Below, piece after piece: positions 25,212 through 37,779 of a stretch of DNA of 64,000 nt. A program made the position numbers and the translations under genes. Numbering within the stretch: the first letter of the stretch is position 1; each line of letters starts with the position of its first letter. Source of the DNA: Lucifuga dentata (Eukaryota > Chordata > Actinopteri > Ophidiiformes > Bythitidae); the NCBI GenBank assembly GCA_014773175.1, contig VXCM01000753.1, positions 124,001-188,000 of the forward strand, in the 5' to 3' direction. The notes below the pieces were generated by a model. It had not been told where the DNA came from. It did no database searches and saw only the letters and a program-made list of their open reading frames with translations.

Positions 25212-26962
25212 TAGATTAAATAGCTTTGTTATGATAAATAACTGCATTACTATAAGAAACAAATTACATTCTACTGTCTGCAAAATTTCCACATTTCCAC
25301 ATTATACTCATGTATGCCCTTGAATTTGTCTCCATAGTTACTTAAAGTTTAGATTAATGAAATAAGATGCTCAGAAAAACTGCTTAAAACTTATCTTTAA
25401 TATCACAGCAGTCACAACATGAAAGGTAGCTTGTTAGCTAACATTGCAACTTCAACACTAGCAAGCTGTTCTGTGTGGTCGACAAATGAAGGATAGACAT
25501 TAAACATTTGCTGTAGACCAACAAATGTTAAACTGAAGCGAATGTAAAAGAAAAACTAGCTCATAGGAAGTTGGAAAAATGAAAAATGATCCAGGGTAAT
25601 TCAGAGTTTTATCTCATTATTGCTTAGTTTTTCTTATATTAATTGCAGCAAGATTTTTGTTTTTGTTTTGTTTTGTATGAAAACCAAGCTAAATGTGAAA
25701 GTGTCTGTGCAATCTACTGCACAGTCACATTCAGAAGCCTAGTTGTAAGTGCTATTTAGGAACAAAGACAGGGCAGGAAGCTGGTTATTATAGTAGGAGG
25801 GTGTCAGTTGCATTTACCTGTAGTTGCAGATTTTGGTTGCACTCCCTTTTTTTTTTTTTTCCAAGGCAGAACACCTCCTGGTCACTGCCAAAAATTGGGG
25901 TAGTACTGAGCAGTGAATGTGGATTGAAGTGATAGTAGTTATTTGAGGAATGAGGAGAACTGAATTTGTCTCAGTACAGAATTTGTCTTATTTTCACACT
26001 TATGTCATTGTGAAAGTACCCAGCTCTTTGTTTCTTGTAGCTTGGAGGCATGGTAGAATTCCTACAGTACAACTGAGTTAAATAATGCAATCAATAACAA
26101 AATGTACACATAAATTAGGATAAGGTACCACTAAGCTCAGTTTGCTTTGTAGATGTTGTTCATCTTCCTTCTTTACTGACTGGCTGTTTCTCTTTTGGTT
26201 TGACAATCATGGTGAATTTGTTATAAATTGTTATAAATGATTCAGATTGTTATAAATGATTCAGTATGACTCAGTGACTCAAAGATGAAGAGCTTTTAAG
26301 TGGATTCTAATGAGGAGAATAATTGCTGTGAAGGAAGAATTTCTCTGATGCAGCACAAACCATTTGTTCACACCAAAGACCCGTTCAAGAGATTCAGATC
26401 ATTTGCGACTGATTCAGTTTTGGAAAGTGTACTGTGTTCAGACTTCACGTCTTCTTTAGTGACTTGAATGTGAATAGAGGTTCATGATACAACAGCACTC
26501 TGACCAATCAGGATGCAGTATCAAGAACATAATCCCTCCCCAGCTTCCCACCATAAAACCTGCCAATTGTGTTTGTGTCCCTGTCTATACTACATGCACT
26601 GCAAGGAAGTGAGTTCTCTGTAGTGGCATAACATTTATACTTTGATCTGACTTGAATGCACAAGTTAGCTAACTTATGCTCCGGTAAACCATTTCTTTGG
26701 CTCCAGTTGTTGAAGTTAAATTCGTCCAGTGGTTGCCATGTGTTGAAGACTGAAGAGCTACTTTCTGATTAAACCCTTTTTTTGTGTGTTAAGGCCCCAT
26801 ATGTGAGAAAAGATAAAATAAAAAAAGCAGTCTCTAACGTTGTAGGAACACAAAAACCATAAGCTTAGCAACACAGGTTTCCAAATCTCTGAATAGAATC
26901 CCATATTTCCAGACGGCAGTGGTAGATCCTACGGTTCATCTAAGCTGCCTCCATGTGCTTCC

Positions 26963-26988
26963 TCCTCTCTCTCTCTCTCTCTCTCTCT
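26963..26988. repeat. (TC)n microsatellite
   Basis: Thirteen TC units inside a pyrimidine-rich stretch reaching 27050; this is the source of the Ser-Leu-rich frames at 26919-27272. Confidence 0.9.
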
Positions 26989-27248
26989 GGCTCTTGCTCT
27001 CTCTCTCCCTCTCCCCCTTTCTCTTTCACCTCTCCTCACTCCTTTTCTCTCACTGGGCTGGTATTTCTTGGACATCTGTTCTTGGCAAGCACAGCTACAC
27101 CACTAGTACTGCACCCCATCCCTGGAGGACGAGGAGAGATGTAGGCACGGAGAGAGAGAGGGAGGGAAAGATGAAAGGAGAACAGAAAACAGATTCATAC
27201 ACACACCACACACCAAAACGCAGCAATGGAACAGTGAACGGCAGCAAT

Positions 27249-27439
27249 ATGGAGGTGGAAAAGGAGGTTTGAAGTAAGTCTCAGAGGTAACTGGAAGACG
27301 GGGGTCCACCACTGGGGACCAGCCCTCTAGGTCACACCACAAGNATGGAGGTGGAAAAGGAGGTTTGAAGTAAGTCTCAGCGGTAACTGGAAGACGGGGG
27401 TCCACCACTGGGGACCAGCCCTCTAGGTCACACCACAAG
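27249..27439. repeat. 95-base direct duplication around a single N
   Basis: 27249-27343 and 27345-27439 are the same 95 bases, with one mismatch ('ctcagagg' against 'ctcagcgg') and N at 27344 between them. Exact adjacency to a lone N suggests two overlapping contig ends joined without merging. The minus-strand frame at 27103-27480 repeats its own peptide across the N for this reason. Confidence 0.9.
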
Positions 27440-27784
27440 ACTGGGCAGGCTGTTTGGGACTGGGAAGACCCCAAGCACAAGGATTAGGATGATTGAGATT
27501 AGTGCAGTTTCCCTTAGAAAATACTGAAAGGGCGAAAAGGCCCGTAACTTAAAACCGATGAGTTTGTCTTAATACAGAGAATACCTGTAGTTTTTATGTT
27601 TTACAAGATGTGATATTCTCACTTGTTTCACTTTAATTTTCAAGAAAGTTTCCCCCAACAAAACAAAATCCTTTACACCCTCCTTAGAAGCAATTTGAAA
27701 CTTAGTAAAACACGCAGCAGTCAAGAATTTTGAACTGTGGAGGGTTCAAAGTAACATTTTTAAACAATTACAGATGGCAGGTCA

Positions 27785-27808
27785 GAGAGAGAGAGAGAGA
27801 GAGAGAGA
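27785..27808. repeat. (GA)n microsatellite
   Basis: Twelve GA units. Confidence 0.9.
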
Positions 27809-27980
27809 AGGACTGAGAGGTTGTTGAATTGTCTGGACATATAATTGACAGGTAAATCAGCAAAGGGAAGGAGACAGAGAGAGCAGTATCTTGACAGGCT
27901 TCAGGTTAAAATGATTAATTACCTCCAAGGCTTCTTTGGGCCTGGCAGCTTCCTCTGGTTGCTGCTGTGTTATGCGCTGC

Positions 27981-28006
27981 AGAGGCCCCGGGCCCCGGGC
28001 CGAGGG
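27981..28006. other. GC-rich knot of CCCCGGG units
   Basis: The sequence 'aggccccgggccccgggccg' packs overlapping CCCGGG and GGGCCC palindromes into AT-rich surroundings. It is the strongest GC cluster I noticed. It is too short to be a CpG island. Confidence 0.6.
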
Positions 28007-29572
28007 TGATGCTGTCACAGTTACGTCTTTTTCCAATCATAGTCCAAAATCTATCTTTATTCTCTTTCATTCTGCTGCCCTCCCCTCTTGCTTTTCCATT
28101 GCATTTCCAGTGGAACAACAGTGCTGGCAGCATAATAATAATAATACTTGAATGATCAAATCATGCAACCACAAGAAGCATCCTCTCTTTGCATTCTCTT
28201 TTTTTTTTTACTCCTTAATTTTTATTCTTTTATGTCCTATGATTTAAATCTCCTCTTTCTTGATCTCTGACCTGCTATGTTTATCTTCTAGTTACGTAAT
28301 TGATCAGTGGGGAGCTACCGTGGCATCCTCACCAGAAGGCAAGGGAAGCCAGGTAAAGTTTGCATCCTATTATTTAAAAAAGACTATCAACCAGTCAGAT
28401 GTGGCCACAAGAATCTATGAATGGTCAGGATTATAAAGAAAAAAATAGTGATAAAAATCCAGCTGGATTCTGGCTTCACACCAGTCAAAGTATACACAGT
28501 TAACAAACCCATACCAGTTACAGCACGTAGAGAATTACCTAGTGTGCTGGTACTGCTACTAATGTAAGCTACCATCTTACACTGTTTAAGTAGCAGAAGG
28601 AGAACTATATGGAGTTATTTTCCTTCCATTAATCAAGAGCATCGGCTATCAATTTGAGAGCACAATTTCCCAGATCCACTTTAATTTTCCAATGCGCTCA
28701 CCCAAAACTCTGTTCTCACACTCAAATATACTCTGCTCATGCCCAGATTTGCTGTACTTTTGCTGTAAACTTTATGCAGACTCAAATATACTCTTGCTTG
28801 CACAGATTCCCTATCCTCCTGCTTAAATGTTCTTCTTGGATTTACACTGATTCTATGCACTCAAAGGTTTAAGCTTTGCTATTGCTCTCATTTCTTTTTA
28901 CTCTGACTTCAGTCCTCAGGATCAAAATTTCCTGTGTTACAACCCTATCCAAAATTAAAAAGTAAAAAAATCCTCCACCAGTAAGAAGCTAAGATCATTT
29001 TATAACTGAGTAGATACAAGCCTTGCTATACATTTTAGTCTTCAAAGATGCAGATTTCAGTTTTAACTTGTCATAATTTCAAATAAAAAAACAGACAATT
29101 ATAGACAATCTAATATGACCAATCATACTGCTATTGAAGCTGCATATTGGGAACCTTTCTGTATAATTTCTGAGATTGGTTCTTGTTTCTGTGACCACTG
29201 TAATGTATTTTAACAACCACAGATGTTGGAAAATGCATCATGAGTAAAGCATCTGAAGTCCTGGACACCATATTCAATATCACCCCCTGAGCAGGAGCAA
29301 CCTTAGGTTCAGAGAACCACATCCAGAACCATGTCATCACCCATGGAAAACCTTTCTGAACCCTTCAGCTCAGTTTCACAGCTCAGCATTCTGTAGCTTT
29401 TAAGTTCCAACCATGGAAATTGGCCTTTTGTACGAATTCCTACCTGCTTTGGCTCAAGAACAGACTGCCTCAAAAACAAGGAGAGAAACAAAGACAGGGA
29501 CAGAGATATTGTTCAGGACAGCAATATCGCAGTAAACGGAAGAGCAAGTGAAGGTAAAAACAGCAGAGGGAG

Positions 29573-29576
<4 letters not shown>

Positions 29577-29603
<27 letters not shown>
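29577..29603. repeat. (GA)n microsatellite
   Basis: About thirteen GA units, giving the Glu-Arg repeat in the plus-strand frame at 29548-29730. Confidence 0.9.
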
Positions 29604-30494
29604 ACAGGGTGAGGAAAGGAAGGATGAGTGCTGCTCTCTTATCCCAATATTATTTCTCTTTTCCCTCTCTGTATCTTTCTCTGTTACCCTCTGTTTCTTT
29701 ATTCATTTTTTACTAATTTTACCATGTTGAAACAACAGGGTCTTTCTCCCCCTCTCTATCTCTCTCTATCTCCCCCTCCACCCCTCTTTTATCACCCCCC
29801 CCTCAGTTTCCCTCTCTACCGCATTTTGTACCCTCATACCTCCCTTTTATGTTTTCCAGAAGAATTTTAGGTTTGTAATTTATTATTTGTGAGAGAAACT
29901 GTTATCTGAGTCAGTTTGCTATCATGGGCCACTTCATTAATCACGTAGCCCTCTCTCTTCATTTGTTCCCAGATAGGCTGTGGGTTCGCTGGGTTCCAGG
30001 CACCGATATAAATACAGAGGTAAGAACACTCCCCTCCTCTGTTTATCACCAAATAGAAAAAAAGTTCAGATGTGTATGCAGAAGAAAAGTATTTTCTTTG
30101 TTTGTCCTGGTTTGCAATATGAATTGTTGGACAAACAAAATACCCTATAAGACACAATATACACATATACCATCGCATTAAGTGACATATTCCTTAACTG
30201 TGACAAACATGGCTGCTGTTGTGTATTCTGAAAGTGACTGCATTCTCTGTATTACTACACATACTTGGTGACGTTTTTAAGACCAAAATGTGAGTAAGCC
30301 ATATAAACAGATAAAAGTTGTAGGATTGCATTAGTTGTGTAATATACATGATGTATTTCTTAAATGGCATATGTAGGGAGGCATATATGTAGAGGCTTCT
30401 TACTCCAATTATAAAACAATGACTCTTTACATGCCTGAGTAAATTGAATTGCAGTTGCATATCAAGGTGTGTTACTTGGAATAAACCAATGTTG

Positions 30495-30535
30495 TTTTTT
30501 TTTTTTTTTTTTTTNTTTTTTTTTTTTTTTTTTTT
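30495..30535. repeat. T run interrupted by a single N
   Basis: Twenty T, N at 30515, then twenty T. The symmetry fits a homopolymer-length ambiguity or an unmerged overlap. Confidence 0.9.
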
Positions 30536-32357
30536 GTGCTGATTTCTATCTAATTATGGAGTTTTATCTGGATTTATTGCTTACTTGGTCAGAGTTTTAA
30601 CCTGCATGTGAACAAACTGACTGCTCATTTGTTGTGCTACTCTGGACTTGTGTTCTCTGACAAATTTACATTATCGAGTTCAGTGTCTAACCAATATGAT
30701 GGGTTTGGACACACAGCATGCAATTAACAAGTTGGATTTGTTGGACACTTTGTGCCATATTGTCTGAGCTGGAGTATTCAGAGGAAGAAATAGAATCTGG
30801 GTGAGCTCAGAAGGATAAAGGATAAATTATATACAAGCCATAATCTCAATGAAGGAATACGTCACCTAATAGATTCCTGTTGTTATTTTATCTATTTGTA
30901 AAAGTCTTTGATGACAGTAGAGTTCTATGGCATGGAGGCAGGTCAGGCTTGGTTTCAAACAGGACATGGTTGTGTTTGCCTTTCCATGGGTTTTGTTAAT
31001 AATAATAAACTATTCCTGTAATATTTTTAAACTTTAATCACGATATGATGTTATCCTCAGTGTTACCCAAACTGACTTTTTTCTAAACCTAACTCTTGTC
31101 ACTTAAAGCAATTAGTGGTAACCAGTTAGTAGAATAATCCTGTAAGAGTGTTTATGTTGGAGGGACAACAATCTGTAATCTTGAGAGCATTTTAATTTTC
31201 CAAAAGTTTATAAGACTTTGTGAGGAAGAAAAATAACTGCTCTCCTAATGTGAACAGGACTACACGGGAAAGGGGGTGCAGCACAGTTTACGTGACCCCA
31301 GCATATGGGACTGATCAGAACCCTGCAGGGTGTTAACAAAGAAGTAGAACAAACAGAACAGAGATCCCTATTCAAGCCAACCTTTCAAATAGAGTTGTGA
31401 TGGGATCAAAATAGAAAGTTTGATACAGATTAGCTTTATTAAAAAGACGTGACCATGCTGCTTAATTTTTTGACACAATGTGTGTTGTTTTCTATCCAAC
31501 AACTACAGATAAGCACATCTATTTATCAGAGGCAGAAGAATCACATGTTATGAATAAAATCAGGAAACCACACTAACTGAATTGTTATCAAAATGTATGC
31601 AAGTGCCTCTCAATATATTATTTCAATAAAATAGCACTGATCTTCATGCTTTTTTAGACCTTTCATATAGTGAGGGAAATTATTAAGAAGTTTTCACTCT
31701 GTCCAATCTAATTCTATGTTTGTGAGTATTCAGTGACCCAGAAGGGATTACGGGAGTGTTAGTGAAAGGTGGCCTTGAACTTTAAGAGGATAATCCTATT
31801 TTGATACCCCACAAAGAACCCAAACCCAATTTACCATTCCAACTACCAGTGTGGCTGCTCAGTTCAGATGCTTCATCTGGTATTGTGGCTTTCTTTCCAT
31901 CGCTCTTTATTCATCTTTTATCATTTCTCTGCCTGTCTGTCTTTTGTCCTTTTTGTTCCACTTGGTTTAATTTGTTGCTTTCTTCTGTTTCATTTGTTTT
32001 CACTCAACCACTCTTTAATTGTTTGCATGATGTGACCATATTGGAAGAGATGGTTGGATAACAGGTTTCATAGCAACAGTTGGTCAACCACAAGATTGAG
32101 ATCCAATTTGTGTGCATCGTTATTGAAATTGGTTTGATACCCACTTACAGCAGTTTGACGAATGTTGGACACCTCTATGATGGTGTAGAGAATCTTTACA
32201 TCCAACACATAACAACCAGCAAAGGTCAATGTCAATTAAAAAGCTTGTAAGTTTGGTATATTTTTATACCAATTCATTTATTTTCATTTAATGACTAATT
32301 CATTTTTTTAAGGTTTAAATTGTATGATTTTTTTTTCCCTTTGTGGCTTTTGAAAGT

Positions 32358-32492
32358 TCTGCAATCCTGCTCAGGATAAGTGGGTATTGAGGACGGATGG
32401 ATGGATGGATGGATGGATGGATGANTCTGCAATCCTGCTCAGGATAAGTGGGTATTGAGGACGGATGGATGGATGGATGGATGGATGGATGA
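32358..32492 (+). repeat. LINE-like 3' fragment with (GGAT)n tail, duplicated around an N
   Basis: 32358-32424 and 32426-32492 are identical 67-base copies separated by N at 32425. Each has 'ctgctcaggataagtggg' followed by seven GGAT-type units. A 'ggataagtgg...atggatggatgg' ending is, from memory, typical of 3' ends of teleost LINE-type retrotransposons with tetranucleotide tails. The doubling is probably an assembly artefact, so only one fragment is real. Confidence 0.6.
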
Positions 32493-32693
32493 AAAAGTTC
32501 TGTGTAAGTTAGATTCATGAAAACTTTTATTGACTATGGTTGTGGCTAAAACTATGGCTAAAATCAAGGCCATTTTTTTTAAAGAACCACCATACTGGCC
32601 ATTTTGCATGTTTGAGCCTAATATATTCAATTTTCATACATGTTATGTTAAACCCATTTCCCAAAGGATAAAACCATATATCAGCTTTCCTGG

Positions 32694-32828
32694 TATTTTG
32701 CAAAATCTCTTAATCTTTCAAAATCAAATATTGAAGCGATACACCCACCTTAAAAATTGANTATTTTGCAAAATCTCTTAATCTTTCAAAATCAAATATT
32801 GAAGCGATACACCCACCTTAAAAATTGA
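32694..32828. repeat. 67-base direct duplication around N at 32761
   Basis: 32694-32760 and 32762-32828 are identical. The unit occurs once in the other MITE copies, which indicates that the doubling is an assembly effect. Confidence 0.9.
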
Positions 32829-33034
32829 TGTTTCGCCTGCTAATATGCAGACTTATGAAGCCATGGTCGTTTAAATGTTTCGATAAACACAGGTATTCTT
32901 TTGGGACTATATTCCCTAATGGAGACATAGATCACTCTGCCCTTTTTATTGCGCTTAAATGCTAAAATTACATAACTTCGAAAAAAAAAACCTGAATACA
33001 CGTGTTGTTCATGATAATGGATTACCTGTCCCAA

Positions 33035-33157
33035 GAATGTTTCAAGTATCAACAAGTTGATTTTAATAGCATATCAGAATGAACTGAAACCAATGNGAAT
33101 GTTTCAAGTATCAACAAGTTGATTTTAATAGCATATCAGAATGAACTGAAACCAATG
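33035..33157. repeat. 61-base direct duplication around N at 33096
   Basis: 33035-33095 and 33097-33157 are identical. The equivalent segment is single in MITE copy A (about 310-410). Confidence 0.9.
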
Positions 33158-33206
33158 GCGGTTTGGAAGGTAGAAAAACAAAATTTAATTCACCATTTCA
33201 GTAGTA

Positions 33207-33339
33207 TGCTTTGGGAAATGATTGTTAGTAAAGTTACATGTATGAAAATTGAATATATTAGGCTCAAACATGNTGCTTTGGGAAATGATTGTTAGTAAAG
33301 TTACATGTATGAAAATTGAATATATTAGGCTCAAACATG
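33207..33339. repeat. 66-base direct duplication around N at 33273
   Basis: 33207-33272 and 33274-33339 are identical and include most of the right terminal repeat of MITE copy F. Other copies have a single right end. Confidence 0.9.
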
Positions 33340-34221
33340 TACTATGGCTGGTATGATCCTTTAAATTCCAGAAACATGAACATTTTTATGATATAAAGTT
33401 TTCATCCAATATCATGTTGAATGAGATGACACAAACTGAAACCCTGAATACTGTGGAGCTTTTACTAGAAAAAAAAAAAGTCATATAGCTTTATAACAAA
33501 AAATAATTGAACATGGATGGATGGATAGCAACAAAAATAATAATGCTATTTTCAGTCACATCAAGTAAAGGAGACAAGTGTACATGATAAATCGTGAATC
33601 TTGTCTTTTTGATACCTACTCTGGCACCACTTTAAATCTGTCTATAGCCATAGCAATGATGTCAACCCAAGTTATTCATCTCAAACGAACTTGTGGCATC
33701 CCAAACACAAGATCACACTGTAAACATGGTTCACTGAAAAGATTAAATATAATGTCACTCTCACGATGATGGCTTAAACTCTGATTGTGCGTTCTGAAGG
33801 CCCAGTTTGTTTACATCAAGGACATCTGACTTCAGTGCTTTTATAATCCAGCGATTTTCCTTTGAAGGTGGCATTTTGATTGCTGATTAATCACAGGAAC
33901 TACCTCTTTTTGTTGTTCTGCAGGAGGGTCTGTCATATTCTGTTCATCCCTCTGACCTGTTTTGTGGTTAAAAAAAATACTTAATGCTTAAAACTACAAT
34001 CCTTAATTATATAAAGAACTCACTCTTACTGTATATCTAAATTTGAACTAGATAACATCACATTAGCCACACACTCCTAAAACATGAACATGCATGCACA
34101 CACATGTATACACATGCCTGTACACTGCTACCAGCACCTCCAGGATCCCAAAATATCTGCAAGAATTCTTTTTCTTAAATCCATTACCCATTATTCTCTA
34201 GTTACCAGCTCTGCTAATTTA

Positions 34222-34344
34222 CCTAGCATCAACACTGGCTTTGTATCTCGCAGCAGTAGCGTTGGATTCTGGGGGTGGAGAGNCCTAGCATCAACACTGG
34301 CTTTGTATCTCGCAGCAGTAGCGTTGGATTCTGGGGGTGGAGAG
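34222..34344. repeat. 61-base direct duplication around N at 34283
   Basis: 34222-34282 and 34284-34344 are identical. Same signature as the other single-N duplications; it makes the frames at 34084-34365 and 34191-34601 read through an unknown residue. Confidence 0.9.
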
Positions 34345-34448
34345 AAGGGAGGGGGGCTGGTGTAGCAGGGTAGCAGGGAGGGGGAATCCCCTGATGTGAG
34401 TTCAAGCACACACTTAGACTCAGATAGACTTGCTCCCTTGGGTGGAGA

Positions 34449-34456
34449 GTGTGTGN

Positions 34457-34489
<33 letters not shown>
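34449..34489. repeat. (GT)n microsatellite with an N
   Basis: About 20 GT units interrupted by N at 34456. Confidence 0.9.
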
Positions 34490-34495
<6 letters not shown>

Positions 34496-34899
34496 GGGGG
34501 GCTAGAATTGCACATGAGACTGACAGTCTGAGAGGCAGAAAATAAGCACTATTAAAAAAGAAAAAAGAAGGAATTGAGGAAATGAGAGACTGAATGATCA
34601 TTGAGTAATTTAAAAAAGATTATTTTTTTTACACCTTGATAACAAGACATAACAGGTTTGTAAAACTTGCCACTTTGTTGTTTAAGCAGCTGTAACTTGA
34701 CTCCAGAGCTGAGGAACGCAACCCATGTTTAACTTTAAGGGACCGTTCTAATGACAGAGATTATTGTGTTACTGGAATGGAAATAAAACTTTAATTCCTT
34801 TGGCTAAGCTAATCTGTATGCTTCGTTGTGCATTCGTTAAAGGGGAAGGATGAGGGTGGGTAGAAAGAAAGAGGGGGGTGGAGGGGATCGAGTGTAGGT

Positions 34900-35125
34900 T
34901 GGGTAGTGGGATTCATTGCTATTCCCAGGGCACTCAGCAGCTGCGATTATATGGTTAAAAAAAAATCTCTTGCTTTCAGTTTGCAAAAGTAATGAGGATC
35001 TAATGAGGCTTGACTTTTTCCCCCTCAGCGTTCGCAGCCATTCACAGCAAATTCTCTGCTCCACAACAGGTTCCCTGAGGAGAACCGTGCAGGATAAGAA
35101 ATGGTTCGGCTTTCCTACATAAGGT
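34900..35125. promoter_or_regulatory. Candidate conserved non-coding block
   Basis: Mixed-composition DNA between a G-rich tract and a GA-rich tract. It includes 'actcagcagctgcgattatatgg' (CAGCTG E-box), 'gcaaaagtaatgaggatctaatgagg' and 'ctcagcgttcgcagcc'. Texture is like conserved non-coding sequence; untested. Confidence 0.3.
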
Positions 35126-35129
35126 GTGC

Positions 35130-35410
35130 TGATGGATAGGTATGAATGGGTGGAGAGTGAGGGAGCGGAGAGAGAGAGAAAGGGATGAGGATGTTGAGGG
35201 TATGAGGGAGCGAGGGAAAGAAGGTAAGGAAAGATTGCAGGAGAGAGAGAGAGAGAGGAAGTGATGGTGGGAAGCAGTCGGGGACTTAAAAATGGAGGGA
35301 GGAGGTGCATGGGGATGGTTGAGAGACACGTGGATAACCGTTTCTCACAGCTCAGAGGGATGGAGAGTGGCAGGAGGAGGGGTGAGTTTTGAGGCTGGAC
35401 TGCAGTGAGG
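35130..35410. repeat. Purine-rich (GA/GGGA) low-complexity tract
   Basis: Nearly all A and G on the plus strand with scattered T, including a short (GA)n at 35241-35257. It produces the Ser/Leu/Pro-rich minus-strand frames of this area. Confidence 0.8.
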
Positions 35411-36878
35411 AGAGAAGCAGGTAAAGGTTGCTGACAGGAGTGTGAACAGGGTGGAAGGGCAGAATGTAACAGCTCCGAGTGTATATTTACATAGTCACAG
35501 TGATCTAGTATGCACCGTATACCGCCGCAGAGTGAATTTACCACCTTCCTCCCCTTACATTGGTCAACTTCCTGTCCCATCACTTGTCACTCATACTGCT
35601 GAGTTGTTTACCTTGAAATGGCATCTCGCCTAAGACTGAGAACAGGAATACATAAAACCATCACAAGGCCTGAAGAAGGAAAACTGGTGTTCACTTTTTT
35701 TTCCTCCTCTTTTCTCTGAAGGGACCTAAGAACATTTAACATGTAAACACATTCTATGTACAACATAGAATATGTATTGTTGTTTGAATGGATAATCATT
35801 ATTATCATCACCATCATCAAAAATTTGGGAATTGTAGCTCCAAACTAGAAGGTTTAAAAGTTAAACCAAGAATTTACAATATTCACTGTTTTGAAGTCTT
35901 CAAAGTTCTCTAAAGTCTTATTTTGGAACGCTTCAGAAGTTTATAAAGTTGGTTAGAAATTCAAAGCGTTGCCCACACGAACGTTTAAAGTGAGAACTTT
36001 CTTCATTCTTTTTGTCTTAATGAGGATGTAGAGCGCACAAGTAGTTTTGCTGTTTTGATAAACTTTGTGAGAAATTGCAAATGAAGTTCCATGCAGCACT
36101 GTTTATTTTTTTATTTTTCATTTTTTTCACTACAAACATTTAGGGTATAATTTCTGGTGACTGCCAAAATACAGCATGATGGCACCTCCTCAGAAATTGT
36201 TTGGTTGGTGATTGAACCATCATTTTTGTCCATTTTTTGTTATAAATCCATAATCCCATCCATGTGCTTCACTGGTGTTATCATGATGTCTGTCCTATTT
36301 TTTTCAGACTGTTTAGAGGTCAGCCAGCATGTTTACACACACTATATCCTGGATTTTTTCTGTACTGTGATTAAGGCACAAAATAAGTCATATACATGGA
36401 CGGAATGAGTAGGATTCTGTCTTTGGCTGAATATGCATGAATCATTGCTCAGTACTCCAGAGGAAGTACACTAGGTGAGGAAATGAATATGAAAATTTCC
36501 AGTGCCGATTTGAAAATGATGGAGCATTTATATGCTTGAGTCAATGTATGCTAATTTCAGTCTAATTATGGTGTTTACATGATGTCTGAAAGTTGAAGTT
36601 TTAACATATATGTTAATGTACTGAGTGAGCTAATAATAGTTTTAGTATTATAACAGTATAGTATTATTCAGTTCTGATAGCTGGCCCCGTCCTTTTTGTC
36701 CATATCTAGTGTAATACAAATCAGACTCATAGTCGGGTAATATTACATCTTTAACATCACCATCTGCTCTCATTTTATCATCATGATCATGATTGTCATC
36801 AAGCTTCAATCTAGAAAAATAACATGTTTTCCTTTTTTTCACTTTTATACTTCAAATACACAGTACTTATACTATGAT

Positions 36879-36880
<2 letters not shown>

Positions 36881-36909
<29 letters not shown>
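36881..36909. repeat. (CA)n microsatellite
   Basis: About fourteen CA units. Confidence 0.9.
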
Positions 36910-37779
36910 CATATTTGAAATTTGAGCAGCGATGTCAATATTCTCTTTATAATATACCTGGAAAGGCTTCAGCTGCACCACCAGCTAAAAGTGTTCTTAA
37001 CCCTCATCTCACCAACCTCTCTGCTCTCCTTTAACACCACATTGATAATGTTAGACTCTGACTTTATCTAGGAAATTAGCGCGATGAAAAGATCCGAGGC
37101 GGATTGTTCAGTCGTTGACCTTGTGTTACACTGCCATGCCAGGATGACTCTCCATCTCTTATTTTCCCTCCACCACCTGCTCCTCCTTTACTTTGATTTT
37201 TAAAGTCAGAAGTACAGTCATGCTTTCAGGCTGCTTTAATGAGGCCTAGTGGTCCACTGGTGATAGGATTGTTAATGAGAGAGACATCTGAAAGAGAAGA
37301 GAGGAAGGGAGGCTGGTGGTAGGGAAAAAAAGAATTGAGAATGGGATAGGAAGAAGTGGAAAAACAGGATTTGAAAGCTGTAGCAGGTAAGCATGGATGC
37401 TGCTTTAGATCATGAGCGTAATTTAAGAAAATACCTTTTTTATGAGTTGCTGGATTGGTGTGTGTGTGTGCATGTGTGTGAGGGACCTTGGACCTTTTGG
37501 AGAGCATTTTGCTGGTGTCCTCATTGAGAATTGATTGTCTTTGTTGTGGTAATCTGAAATTAATTTGCACTTGAACCCATCTTTCTTCTGGGCTCAATTT
37601 TAAAACGCTGTTATAATTACGTGCCCCCACATGAAAACCAAGAACTAAGACGCTGATATGATGAGCTGGAATATTTTAATTCCCCAGGTACTTAAGAGCC
37701 CCCTTTCTCTCTCTCTTTTCTCCTCTTTCTCTCTCTCACTCTTTCTCTCCACCCCTCTCTCTGTCTTTACTCGCAACTT

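Larger units (their letters stand above)
22381..27248. other. Non-coding stretch with T/A runs and (TC)n
   Basis: Holds T runs at 24879-24900 and 25847-25860, an A run with N at 25179-25211, a (TC)n at 26963-26988 and a cluster of GATTCA words at about 26225-26425. The frame at 22945-23325 (126 codons) has no recognisable domain. The 24596-24880 block is listed separately. Confidence 0.5.
27440..32357. other. Non-coding stretch with GA and T tracts
   Basis: Contains (GA)n at 27785-27808 and 29577-29603, a GC-rich knot at 27981-28006, a pyrimidine-rich patch at about 29735-29820 and a T run with N at 30495-30535. The block 27905-28110 around the GC knot has balanced composition. No open frame here has a recognisable domain. 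Confidence 0.5.
32579..33364 (+). mobile_element. TTAA-type MITE, copy F, inflated by three N-flanked duplications
   Basis: The left end is TTAAAGAACCACC at 32579 and the right end is GGTATGATCCTTTAA at 33364. Orientation matches copy A. The interior follows copies A and B: 'tattttgcaaaatctcttaa', 'tgtttcgcctgctaa', 'gggactatattccct', 'aagttgattttaatag'. Three N-separated direct duplications (67, 61 and 66 bases) lie inside it. Removing one copy of each plus the N leaves about 589 bases, close to copy B. No transposase frame is present. Confidence 0.85.

Noticed and set aside
27103..27480. Internally repeated peptide of about 30 residues on the minus strand
   Set aside because: The repeat is the 95-base N-flanked duplication, not a protein repeat.
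34732..34760. 'ttaagggaccgttctaatgacag' as a possible MITE end
   Set aside because: Partly similar to TTAAAGGACC, but the next family block ('ttttgcatgtttgag') is missing.
34837..35583. Longest open frame of the window, 248 codons on the minus strand
   Set aside because: Most of it is the complement of a GA/GGGA-rich tract, giving Ser/Leu/Pro-rich low-complexity protein. No domain is recognisable and overlapping frames are open on both strands. Long stop-free pyrimidine tracts arise by chance.
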